64,000 nt of DNA, taken from assembly GCF_001665685.1 (NCBI RefSeq), contig NZ_LZTB01000122.1:106236-170235 (forward strand), in the 5' to 3' direction. Source of the stretch: Mycobacterium sp. 852013-50091_SCH5140682. Lineage in GTDB: Bacteria; Actinomycetota; Actinomycetes; Mycobacteriales; Mycobacteriaceae. The notes beneath the pieces are model-generated. The model saw nothing but the letters and a program-made list of their open reading frames with translations. It did no database searches and had not been told where the DNA came from. Shown here one piece after another: positions 34,601 through 42,456 of this stretch (position 1 is its first letter; each line of letters opens with the position of its first letter). The translations under genes were made by a program, and so were the position numbers.

Positions 34601-37600
34601 CGTGACGGCGTGCTGGCCGCGACGGCCCGCACCATCCTGGGTCAGCTCGGGCTCGACAATGCCGTCACCACCCCGGAGGCGGCCACCGACGCCGAGCTGA
34701 TCGACCTGGTGACCACCGAACTCGGTTCGGATTGGCCGCGATTGGTGGCCCCGGCGTTCGACGCCAAGAAGGCCGTCGTGTTCGACGACCGCTGGGCCAG
34801 CGCCCGTGAGGACCTGGTCAAGCTGTGGCTGGCGGACGAGGGCGAGATCGACGCGGACTGGCCGCGACTGTCCGAGCGCTTCGAAGGTGCCGGGCATGTG
34901 GTTGGTACGCAGGCGAATTGGTGGCAGGGCAAGGCTCTTGCCGCGGGCCGCAACGTGCACGCGTCGCTGTTCGGTCGCATCGCGGCCGGCGCCGAGAACC
35001 CCGGTCTGGGCCGCTACCGCGACGAGATCGCGGTCGTGACCGGTGCATCGAAGGGTTCGATCGCCTCCGCGGTGGTCGGGCAGCTGCTCGACGGCGGTGC
35101 CACGGTCATCGCCACCACCTCGCGCCTGGACGACGACCGGTTGGCCTTCTACAAGAAGCTCTACCGCGACAACGCCCGCTTCGGTGCCACGCTGTGGGTC
35201 GTCCCGGCCAACATGGCGTCCTACTCCGACATCGACAAGCTGGTGGAGTGGGTCGGTAGCGATCAGGCCGAAAACCTTGGGCCGCAATCCATCCACCTCA
35301 AGGACGCGCAGACCCCGACGCTGCTGTTCCCGTTCGCCGCGCCCCGCGTGGCAGGCGATCTGTCGGAGGCCGGTTCGCGGTCCGAGATGGAGATGAAGGT
35401 GTTGCTGTGGGCCGTGCAGCGGCTCATCGGCGGGCTGTCGACGATCGGTGCCGAGCGGGACATCGCCTCGCGTCTGCACGTGGTGCTGCCGGGCTCGCCC
35501 AACCGCGGCATGTTCGGCGGTGACGGTGCCTACGGCGAGTCCAAGGCGGCACTCGACGCGCTGGTCAGCCGTTGGAGCGCCGAGACGTCGTGGGCCGAGC
35601 GGGTCACCCTGGCGCACGCGCTGATCGGCTGGACCAAGGGCACGGGCCTGATGGGTCACAACGACGCCATCGTCAGCGCTGTCGAAGAGGCAGGCGTGAC
35701 CACCTACACCACTGCGGAGATGGCGGCCATGCTGCTGGACCTGTGCACGGTGGAATCCAAGGTGGCCGCGGCGAATTCGCCGATCAAGGTCGACCTGACC
35801 GGTGGCCTCGGCGACATCAAGCTCGATATGGCCGAGCTGGCCGCCAAGGCTCGCGAGGAAATGTCCTCTGCCGCATCAGATTCTGACGACGAGACGGCAG
35901 ACGGCGTCATCGCCGCACTGCCGTCGCCGCCGCGCGGATACGCCCCGGCGCCCGCGCCGGTCTTCGAGGACCTCGACGTGGATCCGGCGGATCTGGTGGT
36001 CATCGTCGGTGGTGCCGAGCTCGGCCCGTACGGCTCATCGCGTACCCGCTACGAGATGGAGGTCTCCGGCGAGCTGTCGGCGGCCGGCGTCCTGGAGCTG
36101 GCGTGGACGACCGGACTGGTCAAGTGGGAGGACGATCCCAAGGCCGGCTGGTACGACACCCAAACCGGTGAGCTGGTCGACGAATCGGAGATCGTGGAGC
36201 GTTACCACGACACCGTCGTCGAGCGCTGCGGCATCCGTGAGTTCGTCGACGATGGTGCGATCGACCCCGATCACGCCTCGCCGCTGCTGGTCAGCGTCTT
36301 CCTGGACAAGGACTTCTCGTTCGTCGTGTCCAGCGAGGCCGATGCCCGGGCGTTCGTGTCCTTCGACCCCGAGCACACCGTGGCCCGGCCGGTGCCGGAC
36401 TCCGGTGACTGGCAGGTGATCCGCAAGGCGGGCACCGAGATTCGGGTGCCGCGCAAGACCAAGCTGTCGCGGACCGTCGGCGCACAGATCCCCACCGGGT
36501 TCGACCCGACGGTGTGGGGCATCACCCCGGACATGGCGAGCTCCATCGACCGGGTGGCGCTGTGGAACATCGTGGCGACCGTCGACGCGTTCCTGTCGTC
36601 GGGCTTCACGCCGACCGAGCTGATGCGCTGGGTGCACCCGAGCCTGGTGGCCAGCACACAGGGCACCGGCATGGGCGGCATGACCTCGATGCAGACCATG
36701 TACCACGGCAACCTGCTGGGCCGGGCCAAGCCGAACGACATCCTGCAGGAGGTGCTGCCGAACGTTGTTGCGGCGCACGTCATGCAGTCCTACGTCGGCG
36801 GCTACGGCGCGATGGTCCACCCGGTCGGCGCCTGCGCCACCGCGGCCGTCTCGGTCGAGGAAGGCGTGGACAAGATCCGCCTCGGCAAGGCCGACCTGGT
36901 CGTGGCCGGCGGCTTCGACGATCTGACCCTGGAAGCCATCATCGGCTTCGGTGACATGGCGGCCACCGCCGACACCGAGATGATGCGGGCCAAGGGCATC
37001 AGCGACTCGAAGTTCTCCCGCGCCAACGACCGGCGCCGGCTCGGGTTCCTCGAGGCGCAGGGTGGTGGCACCATCCTGCTGGCTCGCGGTGACCTGGCCG
37101 TCAAGATGGGTCTGCCGGTGCTGGCCGTGGTCGGCTACGCGCAGAGCTTCGCCGACGGTGTGCACACCTCGATCCCGGCCCCGGGCCTGGGCGCCCTGGG
37201 TGCGGGCCGTGGCGGCAAGGACTCGGCGCTGGTCCGCTCGCTGGCCAAGCTGGGTGTGGGTGCCGACGACATCGCGGTGATCTCCAAGCACGACACCTCG
37301 ACGCTGGCCAACGATCCCAACGAGACTGAACTGCACGAGCGGCTCGCCGACTCGATGGGACGCTCGGCGGGCAACCCGCTGTTCATCGTCAGCCAGAAGT
37401 CGCTGACCGGGCACGCCAAGGGCGGCGCTGCCGTGTTCCAGATGATGGGTCTGTGCCAGATCCTGCGCGACGGCGTCATCCCGCCGAACCGCAGCCTGGA
37501 CTGCGTCGACGACGAGCTGGCCACCTCCGGCCACTTCGTCTGGGTGCGCGAGCCCCTGGATCTGCGCGGCAAGTTCCCGATCAAGGCCGGTCTGGTGACC

Positions 37601-37885
37601 AGCCTCGGGTTCGGTCACGTGTCGGGCCTGGTCGCGCTGGTTCACCCGGAGGCGTTCATCGCGTCGATCGACCCGGCCGAACGGGACAGCTACCGCAAGC
37701 GTGCCGAGCAGCGCACGCTGGCCGGTCAGCGCCGGTTGGCTTCGGCCATCGCCGGTGGGCGTCCGATGTACGAGAAGCCCGCCGACCGCCGGTTCGACCA
37801 CGACGGGCCGGAGAAGCCTCAGGAAGCGGCCATGCTGCTCGATGCGGAAGCCCGGCTTGGCGATGGCGACCTGTATGTCCGCTAA
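28655..37885 (+). CDS. fas: type I fatty acid synthase (Fas-I)
   Basis: A 3076-residue multifunctional synthase making C16-C26 acyl-CoAs, the precursors of membrane lipids and mycolates. Domain order is acetyl transferase (Ser155 in GHSQG), FMN enoyl reductase (about 420-830, GGGQVTEG), dehydratase (His1234 in GDHNPIHT), malonyl/palmitoyl transferase (Ser1442 in GHSVGEYTA), ACP (phosphopantetheine Ser1815 or 1816 in DGASSRR), ketoreductase (about 2125, TGASKG) and ketosynthase (Cys2727, His2879, His2920). Length is close to the 3069 residues of M. tuberculosis Fas. GTG 28655 follows GAGGAGAG and gives the conserved start TIYEHDRVSADR. acpS follows after nine bases. Confidence 0.98.
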   Translation: MTIYEHDRVSADRNDESGSEGRAADSAQALVDRLNAGEPYAVAFGGQGSAWLETLEELVSAAGIEAELATLAGEAELLLEPIAAELVVVRPIGFEPLQWVRALASEEPVPSTKQLTSAAVSVPGVLLTQMAAIRALARQGMDLTATPPVAVVGHSQGVLAVEALKAAGAKDVELLALAQLIGAAGTLVARRRGITVLGDRPPMVSVTNAEPERIYELLEEFSQDVRTVLPPVLSIRNGRRSVVITGTPEQLSRFELYCSQIAEKEEAERKSKLRGGAVFAPVFDPVQVEVGFHTPRLSDGIEIVGRWAEAVGLDVTLAKQMTEAILVDQVDWVDEITEVHEAGARWILDLGPGDILTRLTAPVIRGLGVGIVPAATRGGQRNLFTIGAVPEVARPWSSYTPTLVSLPDGSVKLETKFTRLTGRSPILLAGMTPTTVDAKIVAAAANAGHWAELAGGGQVTEGIFNDRMTELTTLLEPGRAIQFNTLFLDPYLWKLQVGGKRLVQKARQSGAPIDGVVVSAGIPDLEEAVELIDELNDAGISHVVFKPGTVEQIRSVIRIAAEAPTKPVIVHIEGGRAGGHHSWEDLDDLLLTTYSELRSRSNITICVGGGIGTPEQAANYLSGRWSAGHGYPLMPVDGILVGTAAMAALEATTSPQVKELLVATQGTDQWVGAGKAQGGMASGRSQLGADIHEIDNTASRCGRLLDEVAGDADAVAARRDEIIAAMADTAKPYFGDVAEMTYLQWLRRYVELAIGDGNSTADTKREHSPWLDITWRDRFEQMLKRAEARLHAQDFGPIDTLFDNEELLEDPKGALAALVGAYPDAASVQLHPADVPFFTELCKTLGKPVNFVPVIDKDVRRWWRSDSLWQAHDARYAADQVCVIPGTAAVAGITRVDEPVGELLDRFEQAAVDEALTAGAQPVPVLSRRARRAGVSGPLAVLLDAPDVLWAGRTATNPVHRIAPPADWQVNENRSATNASTGARLEVIDDTHVVLSVPLSGTWIEIKFSLTDAVRSGGAPIVSVEDASTAMRAVLAIAAGVSGPDALPPVVDSTATVTVTWDPETVADHTGVTATFGAPLAPTLTVVPDALVGRCWPAVFAAIGSAVTEDGFPVVEGLLSLVHLDHAAQLLAPLPTENAELTVSATASAAYDTEVGRVVPVSVTVKSADGTVLATLEERFAIRGRTGDAELSDPIKAGGAISDNATDTPRRRRRDITIGAPVDMRPFAVVSGDHNPIHTDRAAALLAGLESPIVHGMWLSAAAQHVATATDGKPAPPAKLVGWTARFLGMVKPGDQVDFRVDRVGIDVGAEVLEVQARIGSDLVMSATARLAAPKTVYAFPGQGIQHKGMGMEVRARSKAARKVWDSADKFTRQTLGFSVLHVVRDNPTSLIASGVHYHHPDGVLFLTQFTQVAMATVAAAQVAEMREQGAFVEGAIACGHSVGEYTALACVSGVYELEALLEVVFARGGKMHDIVERDAQGRSDYRLAAIRPSQIDLDDADVKDFVAEIAERTGEFLQIVNFNLRGSQYAIAGTVRGLEALEEEVERRRELSGGRRSFILVPGIDVPFHSSVLRVGVDDFRRSLERVMPSDKDPALIVGKYIPNLVPRPFTLDKDFIQEIRDLVPAEPLDEILADYDTWRNEKPKELCRKIVIELLAWQFASPVRWIETQDLLFIEEAAGGLGVERFVEIGVKSAPTVAGLATNTLKLPEYSHSTVEVLNSERDAAVLFATDTDPEPEPEVDDAPAAPAAASAPAEAAPVAVAAPVAASGGPRPDDITFDAADATVALIALSAKMRIDQIEALDSIEHITDGASSRRNQLLVDLGSELNLGAIDGAAEADLGALKGQVSKLARTYKPFGPVLSDAINDQLRTVLGPSGKRPAYITERVTKTWELGAGWAKHVTVEVALGTREGSSVRGGDLGGLHPGALADAASVDKVIDAAVTAVGARRGVPVSLPSAGGAGGGVVDSAALTEFAEKVTGRDGVLAATARTILGQLGLDNAVTTPEAATDAELIDLVTTELGSDWPRLVAPAFDAKKAVVFDDRWASAREDLVKLWLADEGEIDADWPRLSERFEGAGHVVGTQANWWQGKALAAGRNVHASLFGRIAAGAENPGLGRYRDEIAVVTGASKGSIASAVVGQLLDGGATVIATTSRLDDDRLAFYKKLYRDNARFGATLWVVPANMASYSDIDKLVEWVGSDQAENLGPQSIHLKDAQTPTLLFPFAAPRVAGDLSEAGSRSEMEMKVLLWAVQRLIGGLSTIGAERDIASRLHVVLPGSPNRGMFGGDGAYGESKAALDALVSRWSAETSWAERVTLAHALIGWTKGTGLMGHNDAIVSAVEEAGVTTYTTAEMAAMLLDLCTVESKVAAANSPIKVDLTGGLGDIKLDMAELAAKAREEMSSAASDSDDETADGVIAALPSPPRGYAPAPAPVFEDLDVDPADLVVIVGGAELGPYGSSRTRYEMEVSGELSAAGVLELAWTTGLVKWEDDPKAGWYDTQTGELVDESEIVERYHDTVVERCGIREFVDDGAIDPDHASPLLVSVFLDKDFSFVVSSEADARAFVSFDPEHTVARPVPDSGDWQVIRKAGTEIRVPRKTKLSRTVGAQIPTGFDPTVWGITPDMASSIDRVALWNIVATVDAFLSSGFTPTELMRWVHPSLVASTQGTGMGGMTSMQTMYHGNLLGRAKPNDILQEVLPNVVAAHVMQSYVGGYGAMVHPVGACATAAVSVEEGVDKIRLGKADLVVAGGFDDLTLEAIIGFGDMAATADTEMMRAKGISDSKFSRANDRRRLGFLEAQGGGTILLARGDLAVKMGLPVLAVVGYAQSFADGVHTSIPAPGLGALGAGRGGKDSALVRSLAKLGVGADDIAVISKHDTSTLANDPNETELHERLADSMGRSAGNPLFIVSQKSLTGHAKGGAAVFQMMGLCQILRDGVIPPNRSLDCVDDELATSGHFVWVREPLDLRGKFPIKAGLVTSLGFGHVSGLVALVHPEAFIASIDPAERDSYRKRAEQRTLAGQRRLASAIAGGRPMYEKPADRRFDHDGPEKPQEAAMLLDAEARLGDGDLYVR

Positions 37886-37894
37886 GGTCGCTGC

Positions 37895-38293
37895 GTGGCG
37901 ATAGTCGGAGTAGGCATCGATCTGGTTTCCATACCGGATTTCGCCGAGCAGGTTGATCGGCCAGGCACGGTTTTCGCCGAGACGTTCACGCCAGGTGAGC
38001 GCCGGGACGCCGCGGACAAGAGTTCGTCGGCGGCCCGGCACTTGGCGGCCCGCTGGGCCGCCAAGGAGGCGGTGATCAAGGCCTGGTCGGGTTCGCGGTT
38101 CTCCAAGCGGCCCGTGCTGCCGGAGGACATCCACCGCGACATCGAGGTGGTCACCGACATGTGGGGCCGTCCGAAGGTCCGGCTGTCGGGTGAGATCGCC
38201 CGGCACCTGGAGAACACGACCATCCATGTGTCGCTCACGCATGAGGCGGACACCGCCGCCGCCGTCGCGATCATCGAGGAGCTCGAGCCCTAG
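37895..38293 (+). CDS. acpS: holo-[acyl-carrier-protein] synthase AcpS
   Basis: A 132-residue 4-prime-phosphopantetheinyl transferase that converts apo-ACP domains to holo form using CoA. The Mg-binding Asp is in GVGIDLVSI (about residue 9) and the catalytic Glu is in RWAAKEAVIKA. It begins with GTG nine bases after fas. In mycobacteria fas and acpS are cotranscribed, which supplies the enzyme that activates the Fas-I ACP domain. Size matches the 130-residue M. tuberculosis protein. Confidence 0.95.
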   Translation: MAIVGVGIDLVSIPDFAEQVDRPGTVFAETFTPGERRDAADKSSSAARHLAARWAAKEAVIKAWSGSRFSKRPVLPEDIHRDIEVVTDMWGRPKVRLSGEIARHLENTTIHVSLTHEADTAAAVAIIEELEP

Positions 38294-38318
38294 CCCGTCC
38301 CAGCTCCGGCCCAGCTCC

Positions 38319-38379
38319 GCGAGTGTGCGTGTCTGTTGCTCGACACGCCGTGTCTGGTCAGCATTTCGCGCACACTCGC
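38319..38379. repeat. 61-base inverted-repeat element after acpS
   Basis: Perfect 11-base arms GCGAGTGTGCG (38319-38329) and CGCACACTCGC (38369-38379) enclose 39 bases. An inner hairpin, CGTGTC (38329-38334) with GACACG (38342-38347), is nested in it. It lies between acpS and the peptidase and shares ends and spacer length with the element at 11299-11357. Confidence 0.65.
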
Positions 38380-38410
38380 TGGGCTCGACGGTGACGCTAA
38401 TGTCATCACC

Positions 38411-39739
38411 ATGAGTGACGTGGTGCAGCGGGTACGACAGGTGTTGCCGTCGGTGCGGGCCGATCTGGAGGATCTGGTCCGCATCCCCTCGGTGTGGGCC
38501 GACCCGGCCCGCCGCGGCGAGGTGGCCCGCAGCGCCGAAGCCGTCGCAAAGCTGTTGTCCGATGCGGGTTTACCCGACGTCAAGATCGTCAGCGAAGGCG
38601 GCGCGCCCGCCGTCATCGCGCACTACCCGGCCCCGCCGGGAGCGCCAACGGTCCTGCTGTACGCCCACCATGACGTGCAACCCGAAGGCGACCCCGCCCA
38701 ATGGAACTCCGCGCCGTTCGAACCGCAGGAGCGCGACGGCAGGCTCTACGGTCGCGGCACCGCCGACGACAAGGCAGGTATCGCAACGCATCTGGCCGCG
38801 ATCCGGGCGTTCGACGGTAAGCCTCCGGTCGGTGTCACCGTGTTCGTCGAAGGGGAAGAAGAATCGGGCTCCCCGTCACTGGCCGCTCTGTTGGCCGCGC
38901 ATCGTGACGCCTTGGCCGCCGACGTCATCGTCATCGCAGACTCGGACAACTGGAGCGCCGAAACCCCGGCACTGACGGTGTCGCTGCGAGGGCTCGCGGA
39001 TTGCGTCGTCGAGGTCGCCACCCTCGACCACGGATTGCATTCGGGCCTGTGGGGCGGAGTGGTGCCCGACGCGCTGAGCGTGCTGGTGCGGCTGCTGGCC
39101 AGCCTGCACGACGACGCGGGCAACGTCGCCGTAGCCGGCCTGCACGAGGCGTCCGCCGCGGACGTCGACCGCGGCGAGGGCTGGGTACGCCAAGAATCCG
39201 GACTGCTCGACGGAGTGTCCGAAATCGGTTCCGGCTCAGTGGTCCAACGCATGTGGGCCAAACCCGCCATCACGGTGATCGGTATCGACACCACACCGAT
39301 CGACAAGTCCTCCAACACCCTCATCCCGCGCGCCCGCGCCAAGATCAGCATGCGGGTGGCACCTGGCGGTGACGCTCGTGCGCACCTTGACGCGCTGACG
39401 CGTCATCTGGAGAAGCACACGCCGTGGGGTGCGCAGGTCACCGTCACGGCCGGTGACGTCGGGCAGCCGTATGCCATCGACGCCACCGGTCCGGTGTACG
39501 ACGCGACCCGCGCCGCCTTCCGCCAGGCCTGGGGCACCGATCCGGTCGATATGGGCATGGGTGGTTCGATCCCGTTCATCGCCGAGTTCGCCGCGGCGTT
39601 CCCCGCCGCGACGATCCTGGTCACCGGTGTCGAAGATCCCGGCACTCAAGCCCACAGCATCAACGAGAGCCTGCACCTCGGCGTGTTCGAGAAGGCGGCT
39701 ACCGCCGAGGCGCTGCTGCTGGAGCGGCTCGCAGACTAG
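38411..39739 (+). CDS. M20 family dipeptidase/metallopeptidase
   Basis: A 442-residue zinc metallopeptidase of the M20 group (Rv2522c position). Metal and catalytic motifs are YAHHDVQP (zinc His and catalytic Asp), GRGTADDKAG (bridging Asp), EGEEESGSP (catalytic Glu and metal Glu), and a late His in QAHSINE. ATG 38411 is chosen over an upstream in-frame start at 38336, which lies inside the inverted-repeat element. Likely substrates are small peptides or N-acyl amino acids. Confidence 0.9.
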   Translation: MSDVVQRVRQVLPSVRADLEDLVRIPSVWADPARRGEVARSAEAVAKLLSDAGLPDVKIVSEGGAPAVIAHYPAPPGAPTVLLYAHHDVQPEGDPAQWNSAPFEPQERDGRLYGRGTADDKAGIATHLAAIRAFDGKPPVGVTVFVEGEEESGSPSLAALLAAHRDALAADVIVIADSDNWSAETPALTVSLRGLADCVVEVATLDHGLHSGLWGGVVPDALSVLVRLLASLHDDAGNVAVAGLHEASAADVDRGEGWVRQESGLLDGVSEIGSGSVVQRMWAKPAITVIGIDTTPIDKSSNTLIPRARAKISMRVAPGGDARAHLDALTRHLEKHTPWGAQVTVTAGDVGQPYAIDATGPVYDATRAAFRQAWGTDPVDMGMGGSIPFIAEFAAAFPAATILVTGVEDPGTQAHSINESLHLGVFEKAATAEALLLERLAD

Positions 39740-39742
39740 CCG

Positions 39743-40735
39743 GTGATGGCGGGAGACGCCGCCTGGTTCATGGCGGGCCTGATCGCGCTGACCGTCGGCG
39801 CCGAACTGATGGTCCGCGGCAGCACGAATATCGCTGCGCGACTGGGCATCAGCCCCATCCTGATCGGCCTGACCGTCGTGTCGATCGGGACCAGCCTGCC
39901 TGAACTCGCCATCGGCATCACCGCGGCGGCGGAGGGCAGCGGCGAGCTGGCGGTGGGAAACATCGCAGGCACCAACGTCGTCAACATCCTGTTCATCCTC
40001 GGCCTGAGTGCGCTTCTGCGGCCGTTGGCGATCGAGACGCGGACGCTTCGCTTCGACCTGCCGGTGATGGCCGGAGCCGCCGTGCTGCTGTGGGTGCTAG
40101 CGGTTGACGGCGTGCTGTCCCGCCCCGATGGTGCCGTACTCGTCTGTGGCGCAATCGCTTACAGCGCGGCGCTGATCCGCTCGTCGCGCAGCGAGCGTAG
40201 CGAGGTCGTCACCGAATACGCGCTCGCCTACCCGAGCGGTGGGGGCACCGAAGGGGACCGAATACCGCGAGGCCGACGCGCAGTGTTGGACCCCGTCATG
40301 ATGGTGGGCGGCATCGTCGTCATCGTTGTCGGTGCCGAATGGCTCGTCACCGGCGCGGTCGGGATGGCCCGCGGTTTCGGGGTGTCCGACGCCCTCATCG
40401 GCCTGACGGTCGTCGCCATCGGAACGTCGGCTCCCGAACTGGTCACCACCATCGTGTCCACGGTGCGCGGGCAACGCGATGTCGCGATCGGCAACCTGAT
40501 GGGCAGCAGCGTCTACAACATTCTGTTGATCTTGGGAGTGACGTGCCTGGTGCCCGCACACGGCCTCAGGCTGTCGTCAAGCCTGGTGTGGATCGACATC
40601 CCGATCATGGTGGCCGCGACCCTGGTGTGCATCCCGATTCTCATCACGGGCCGGCGGCTCCACCGCGGTGAAGGTGCCGCGATGGTCGCCGCCTATCTGG
40701 CGTACCTGACAGTTCTGCTGATGACGCAGACCTGA
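39743..40735 (+). CDS. sodium/calcium exchanger (CaCA) family membrane protein
   Basis: A 330-residue cation:cation antiporter with two inverted five-helix halves. The alpha-1 repeat is GTSLPELAIGITAAAEG...GNIAGTNVVNILFI and the alpha-2 repeat is GTSAPELVTTIVSTVRG...GNLMGSSVYNILLI; both keep the ion-coordinating Glu. A charged cytoplasmic loop (about residues 145-180) separates the halves. It starts with GTG 39743, or ATG 39746, three bases after the peptidase stop, so it is probably cotranscribed. It is an addition relative to the M. tuberculosis order between Rv2522c and bcp. Confidence 0.9.
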   Translation: MMAGDAAWFMAGLIALTVGAELMVRGSTNIAARLGISPILIGLTVVSIGTSLPELAIGITAAAEGSGELAVGNIAGTNVVNILFILGLSALLRPLAIETRTLRFDLPVMAGAAVLLWVLAVDGVLSRPDGAVLVCGAIAYSAALIRSSRSERSEVVTEYALAYPSGGGTEGDRIPRGRRAVLDPVMMVGGIVVIVVGAEWLVTGAVGMARGFGVSDALIGLTVVAIGTSAPELVTTIVSTVRGQRDVAIGNLMGSSVYNILLILGVTCLVPAHGLRLSSSLVWIDIPIMVAATLVCIPILITGRRLHRGEGAAMVAAYLAYLTVLLMTQT

Positions 40736-40741
40736 GGACCG

Positions 40742-41215
40742 TCAGACCGACAAGTCGCGGCGCAGCTTGGCGACGTGGCCGGTGGCCCGCACGTTGTACT
40801 GCGCGACGGCGATCTTGCCCTTTTCGTCGACGACGAACGTCGAGCGGATCACGCCCTGAACGGTCTTGCCGTACATGGTCTTTTCGCCGTACGCGCCCCA
40901 GGCCGTCAACACCTTGCGGTCCGGATCCGACAGCAGCGGGAACGTGAGGCCCTCGTTGTCGCGGAACTTGGCGAGCTTCTCCGGTTTGTCCGGCGAGATC
41001 CCGATGACGTCGAGGCCTGCGCCGTTGAGCTCGGCGAGGCTGTCCCGGAAATCGCAGGCCTGCTTGGTGCAGCCCGGAGTGGACGCGGCAGGGTAGAAGT
41101 ACACGATGACCTTGCGGCCCTTGTAGTCGGAAAGCTTGACGATGTTGCCATCGGCGTCGGGCAAGCTGAACGCGGGGGCGGTGGCACCCACCTCGAGACG
41201 CGGGGTTGGCGGCAT
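40742..41215 (-). CDS. bcp: bacterioferritin comigratory protein-type peroxiredoxin
   Basis: A 157-residue thiol peroxidase (PrxQ/Bcp). The peroxidatic Cys49 and resolving Cys54 lie in STPGCTKQACDFRD, the one-helix PrxQ arrangement. It reduces hydrogen peroxide and lipid hydroperoxides using thioredoxin. Its orientation opposite to fas-acpS matches bcp (Rv2521) in M. tuberculosis. It is convergent with the CaCA exchanger and divergent from the DUF3618 gene. Confidence 0.95.
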   Translation of the reverse strand: MPPTPRLEVGATAPAFSLPDADGNIVKLSDYKGRKVIVYFYPAASTPGCTKQACDFRDSLAELNGAGLDVIGISPDKPEKLAKFRDNEGLTFPLLSDPDRKVLTAWGAYGEKTMYGKTVQGVIRSTFVVDEKGKIAVAQYNVRATGHVAKLRRDLSV

Positions 41216-41318
41216 GCGCGAAATTCCCTTCTGGTCGACCGGTGCCGTTCATACAGAGCAGGCTGATCTAGGGTAGTTCGGCAGGGCAGCACGACACGGA
41301 GCGGCTTGGAGGAGCACA

Positions 41319-41546
41319 GTGGCGAACCGGGACCCGGAGAGCATCAAGCGCGAGATCGATCAGGCTCGCGATCAGTTGGCGCTGACTGTCGACTCCCTGG
41401 CCGAGCGTGCCAATCCGCAACGGCTCGCCGACGACGCCAAGGCCGCGGTGATCGGCTTCCTGCGCAAGCCGGCCGTGACGGCTTCGCTGGCCGGGGCGGG
41501 CCTGCTGGTGGTGTTCGTCGTCATCCGCCGAGTCAAAAACCGCTGA
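41319..41546 (+). CDS. small DUF3618 membrane protein
   Basis: A 75-residue protein with an amphipathic N-terminal helix (DPESIKREIDQARDQLALTVDSLAERANPQRLADDAK) and one C-terminal membrane helix (LAGAGLLVVFVVIRRVKNR). This matches the DUF3618 family and the size and position of Rv2520c. The helical part resembles coiled-coil or membrane-surface-binding segments; no function is established. GTG 41319 has GGAGGAG upstream. A strong short hairpin follows its stop. Confidence 0.88.
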   Translation: MANRDPESIKREIDQARDQLALTVDSLAERANPQRLADDAKAAVIGFLRKPAVTASLAGAGLLVVFVVIRRVKNR

Positions 41547-41548
41547 CG

Positions 41549-41565
41549 GGGCCGCCTCGCGGCCC
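41549..41565. terminator. hairpin after the DUF3618 gene
   Basis: GGGCCGC-CTC-GCGGCCC, a perfect seven-base GC stem with a three-base loop, begins two bases after the stop. There is no T-tract, which is common for mycobacterial intrinsic terminators. Confidence 0.5.
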
Positions 41566-41576
41566 ATCTGAGGTAT

Positions 41577-41674
41577 GCCGTCTCGCCGCCCGGCGGCGCA
41601 GACTAATTCACCCTGGGCGGCTCAGACAAATTCGCCGCTCAGCGGCTCAAGCTAACTCGCCGCTCAGCGGCGGC
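41577..41674. repeat. four degenerate 24-25 base tandem repeats
   Basis: Units begin near 41577, 41602, 41626 and 41650. The last two are closest to each other, sharing AA(T/C)TCGCCGCTCAGCGGC; the first two are more divergent. Each unit can fold as a short GC hairpin (GCCGC...GCGGC type). It may be an expanded, variable-number tract. Confidence 0.55.
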
Positions 41675-42340
41675 GGCCCGGCAGGAGCCAGCCTGTCAAC
41701 GAGAAACCCGGCGGATTGGCGGTGCGGCCGAGGCGGCTGCAGCTGTGCACCATGAGTGGACGTTGCGCAGCAACATCGACGCGACGCGAGGGGTGCGCGT
41801 TGTCTGCACCGACACTCGGGGACATAGCTAACACCTCGCTTTCTCGCAACCAGCGCCGGAATCCTGTGATCTCGGCAGTTCAGCTAATTGCAGACTAGCA
41901 GCATTCCCACCCTCTGACCAGCAGATCAATGCATTGACGATTACCAAACAGTAACTATCGCCAGCGTCAACACTTCATGGTATGAGCCGTCGCAAGGTGA
42001 TGTTCGCTATCCGTTAGCACATTTGCCATGCCGCGCAGCGCGTCGGATTGAGGTTCGGTGCGCGCCGCGATTCGCAATCGTCAGCTGATTGCTGATAGCG
42101 ACTACGCGGGTATCGCGACTGATGAGGCCACCGTTTCGCTCATCGTGATCGATTTTGCTGTGAGATTGCTCTGGGTTTGATGCTTGAGTTCAGAATTCGT
42201 CCGTCAGCTACGTGAACCGCCGACGTTAATTTGCATTTCTGCTGTTGCACAAGGTAATTCCGCTGACACTCCGGCGAATGGCGTGGAGCGCTCGAACCGA
42301 ACCGCGGGTGGGCCGTGAACGGCTCTTATTGTCCAAGTGG

Positions 42341-42369
42341 TTGCTACCGCATGGGTCGCCAGCTAAGGT
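42341..42369 (+). promoter_or_regulatory. candidate sigma-A promoter of the lipoprotein gene
   Basis: TTGCTA (42341-42346), a 17-base spacer and TAAGGT (42364-42369), followed by a leader of about 80 bases to ATG 42457. Confidence 0.4.
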
Positions 42370-42456
42370 CAAAAGCGGATCTTGGCCGGGGGAGACGTGC
42401 CGGGATTCGAGCGGAAGCGCAACACGTACGAGCCGTGTGACAAGGGGAGACCTGCA

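Larger units (their letters stand above)
41547..42456. other. 910-base gene-free accessory stretch
   Basis: It contains a terminator-like hairpin, four degenerate tandem repeats and, near its right end, a promoter for the lipoprotein gene. Between about 41880 and 42250 the DNA is unusually AT-rich for this genome and shows no frame with mycobacterial codon use. I see no RNA gene or insertion sequence. The M. tuberculosis genome carries a PE gene (Rv2519) at this syntenic point, so the site is variable. Confidence 0.5.

Noticed and set aside
28457..35659. A 2400-codon open frame on the minus strand opposite fas
   Set aside because: It mirrors the fas codons and encodes a His/Arg/Gly-rich, non-globular sequence. 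Such antisense frames are expected in 67-70 percent GC genes with strong codon bias.
41716..41898. A 60-residue open frame in the intergenic stretch
   Set aside because: No ribosome-binding site, poor codon use, and no recognisable sequence.
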